Of a stretch of DNA of 7,088 bases, positions 5,650-7,088 are shown piece by piece. The DNA is from Chloroflexi bacterium RBG_16_72_14 (GTDB lineage: Bacteria; Chloroflexota; Limnocylindria; Limnocylindrales; CSP1-4). The translations under genes and the position numbers were made by a program. Position 1 is the stretch's first letter; each line of letters opens with the position of its first letter. Location of the stretch: contig MGOE01000071.1 in assembly GCA_001797035.1 (NCBI GenBank), positions 27,698 through 34,785 of the forward strand. The letters are read 5' to 3'. A model generated the notes under the pieces. It searched no databases. It was not told where the DNA came from and worked only from the letters and a program-made list of their open reading frames with translations.

Positions 5650-6471
5650 CTAGAGCTCGCCGGCCAGCACAGGCTGACCTTCGCCGCTGCCAGTCACGAC
5701 CAGCGACACGCCGAAGGCGGTGCCCGCGGGGAGGTCCCCGAGCCCGTCCGCCGGGCCAGCCCAGGCCCACAGGTCGCCCGCCCAGTACATCCGACCCAGC
5801 CGCCGGCGCTCCCCGTCCACCTCGACCCAGCAGCCGTACTCGGCATCCGCCGCGAGGGGCGCGAGGTCCGTCGCGGTCATCACCAGCTCGCCGCTCGCGG
5901 CCGAGAACAGCAGGCTGCCGGCGCCCGCGCCGCCCGTGCTCGTGGCCGTCAGTACGACCGTCCGCGCGTCCGGCTGGGAGGCGATCCGCATCGCGCTCGC
6001 GGTCGTGTCCCTGAGCAGGGCGACCTGCCGCTGCTGGTCGCCGTCCGGCCCCGAGCGCCACGCGCCACCAGCCGCGAACCCGAGCGCGCCCGCCACCACG
6101 ACCGCCGCGACGAGCCCGGCGACCCACGCCAACCGGCGACGAGCGCTCCCGACCGGGGTGGGCGCCGGGGATCCGTCGGCCGCGGCGGCGGGCATCGTGT
6201 CCGGCCGCATCCCCGTCCGATCGCGCCCGAGGGCACGGACGTACGCGAGCGTGCGCTCGCGCAGCGCGGGGTCCGGCTCGGCGCGGACGACCTCGCGCAC
6301 GATCGCCGATGTCCGCCGGATCCGGGCGAGCTCGGCGACGCACCTGGCGCAGCCCGCGAGGTGCCCCGCGACGGCGGCTGCCTCGGGCGTGTCGCCCGCC
6401 GTCAGCCGCTCGAGCCCCCGCGGCTCCGCCGCCGCGATCTCGATCCGCTCCAGCGCCTCAGCGTGGTCCAT
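5650..6471 (-). CDS. RskA-like anti-sigma factor with zinc-binding ZAS motif
   Basis: A 273-residue single-pass membrane anti-sigma factor expected to hold the adjacent ECF sigma factor inactive at the membrane. The N-terminal cytoplasmic domain has the zinc-associated motif H37-xxx-C41-xx-C44 (GHLAGCARC). A Pro/Ala-rich linker leads to a membrane helix at about 114-137, preceded by RRR, which fits an N-in orientation. The outer domain (about 140-273) resembles the RskA C-terminal domain: MTATDLAPL, then EYGCWVEVDG, and a PVLAGEL end, a typical finish for this family. In known RskA systems regulated proteolysis releases the sigma factor; whether that applies here is inference. The ATG at 6471 overlaps the sigma factor stop by 14 bp (ATGGACCACGCTGA), so the pair is translationally coupled. 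The Shine-Dalgarno is weak (GGAT). The signal sensed cannot be read from sequence. Confidence 0.92.
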   Translation of the reverse strand: MDHAEALERIEIAAAEPRGLERLTAGDTPEAAAVAGHLAGCARCVAELARIRRTSAIVREVVRAEPDPALRERTLAYVRALGRDRTGMRPDTMPAAAADGSPAPTPVGSARRRLAWVAGLVAAVVVAGALGFAAGGAWRSGPDGDQQRQVALLRDTTASAMRIASQPDARTVVLTATSTGGAGAGSLLFSAASGELVMTATDLAPLAADAEYGCWVEVDGERRRLGRMYWAGDLWAWAGPADGLGDLPAGTAFGVSLVVTGSGEGQPVLAGEL

Positions 6472-7088
6472 CGTGATCCAATCCGTGCCTCGTCGCCCCC
6501 GTTCCGACCCGTGTCCCCTCTCCCTCGAGGATCGCGCGGAGCCTGGCCAGCGCCCGCCGTGTCCTCGTCTTCACCGTCCCCAGCGGCCACTCCAGCCGCT
6601 CGGCGATCTCGACCTGCGTCAGCTCCTCGCGATAGGCGAGCAGGATGACGGTCCGCTCCTCGCCGGGCATGCCGGCCAGCGCCGCGGCGATCGTCGCCCG
6701 GACGTCCGCGGCCTCGGCCGCCGCTTCCGGGTCCCGATCCGGCGCCGCCCCCCCGACGACGACCAGGTCCGGCGACAGGCGCTCGAGCGCCGTGTCGGTC
6801 CCGTCAGGCTCCCCGTGACCACCCAGCGGGACCAGCGACGGGCGCCGCCCCGCAGCGCGCAGGCGGTCCACCGTGCGGTTCCGGGCGATCGATCGGAGCC
6901 ACGTGGCCAGCGACGCGACGGCCGGGTCGAACAGCTCCGCCCGGTTCCAGAGCGCCAGGAACGTCTCCTGCACGACCTCCTCGGCCAGCTGCCGATCGTT
7001 GGTGAGCCGGAGCGCGACGGCATGGACGCCGTCGAGGTGCCGGTCGTAGAGCGCCGCGAGAGCCTCCTCCGAACCGTCGGCCACGGCC
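6458..7088 (-). CDS. ECF-family RNA polymerase sigma factor, 5' end at or beyond the window edge
   Basis: At least 208 residues are visible. Region 2 (about residues 5-75 counted from the GTG at 7084) contains EEVVQETFLALW and WLRSIARNRTVDRLR, the -10 recognition and core-binding segments. Region 4 (about 128-186) contains MPGEERTVILLAYREELT and the helix-turn-helix ending PLGTVKTRTRRAL, which recognises the -35. The linker between them, about 50 residues, is long and Gly/Asp-rich. The GTG at 7084 could be a start, but the frame remains open to the edge and the true start may lie outside, so the gene is listed as partial. Pairing with an RskA-like anti-sigma factor suggests a SigK-like (ECF19-type) system; the exact ECF group is inferred from the partner. 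Target promoters are unknown; the TATCCT boxes in this window look more like housekeeping -10 elements and lack an ECF-style -35. Confidence 0.93.
   Translation of the reverse strand, partial: AVADGSEEALAALYDRHLDGVHAVALRLTNDRQLAEEVVQETFLALWNRAELFDPAVASLATWLRSIARNRTVDRLRAAGRRPSLVPLGGHGEPDGTDTALERLSPDLVVVGGAAPDRDPEAAAEAADVRATIAAALAGMPGEERTVILLAYREELTQVEIAERLEWPLGTVKTRTRRALARLRAILEGEGTRVGTGATRHGLDHDGPR

Noticed and set aside
6245..6260. 16-nt palindrome with 7-bp GCGAGCG arms
   Set aside because: Lies inside the anti-sigma coding sequence; such GC palindromes are expected by chance at this composition and nothing links it to regulation.

Overview
The window is 7,088 bases of very GC-rich bacterial DNA, densely packed with genes. 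It holds seven confident protein genes, one short uncertain leader ORF, and no RNA gene, mobile element or CRISPR array that I can see. No gene-free stretch exceeds 300 bases; the longest gap is about 70 bases. The high GC, TAnnnT-type -10 boxes sitting 8-9 nt from start codons (leaderless transcripts), an Lgt with a charged tail, and an RskA-type anti-sigma factor suggest an actinobacterial or Chloroflexota-like (for example Limnocylindria-type) organism. That assignment is inference from style, not from a marker gene.

Left edge (1-819, + strand): the C-terminal part of a hybrid sensor histidine kinase (ATPase domain plus receiver domain), cut by the window edge. It converges with the next block across 55 bases.

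Central block (5201 down to 875, - strand), in transcription order: lgt (prolipoprotein diacylglyceryl transferase), two tandem, diverged PlsC-family acyltransferases, then cystathionine beta-synthase with a C-terminal CBS-domain pair. The first three genes overlap each other (113 bp and 17 bp) and look like one membrane-lipid/lipoprotein operon. cbs follows after 47 bp that contain a GC hairpin and its own leaderless-type -10 box, so it is probably a separate transcription unit.

Divergent from lgt (5271-5614, + strand): a possible 17-codon leaderless leader ORF whose stop overlaps the GTG start of a 97-residue single-pass membrane protein of unknown function.

Right block (7088 down to 5650, - strand): an ECF sigma factor (5' end at or beyond the edge) whose last codons overlap the start of its cognate RskA-like zinc-binding anti-sigma factor.

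Most of the window is conventional. The most unusual features are a 30-bp tandem repeat read in two frames inside the lgt/acyltransferase overlap, an 11-nt promoter sequence shared at identical distance from two start codons, and the overlapping leader ORF. I found no convincing evidence of a wholly new biological system.
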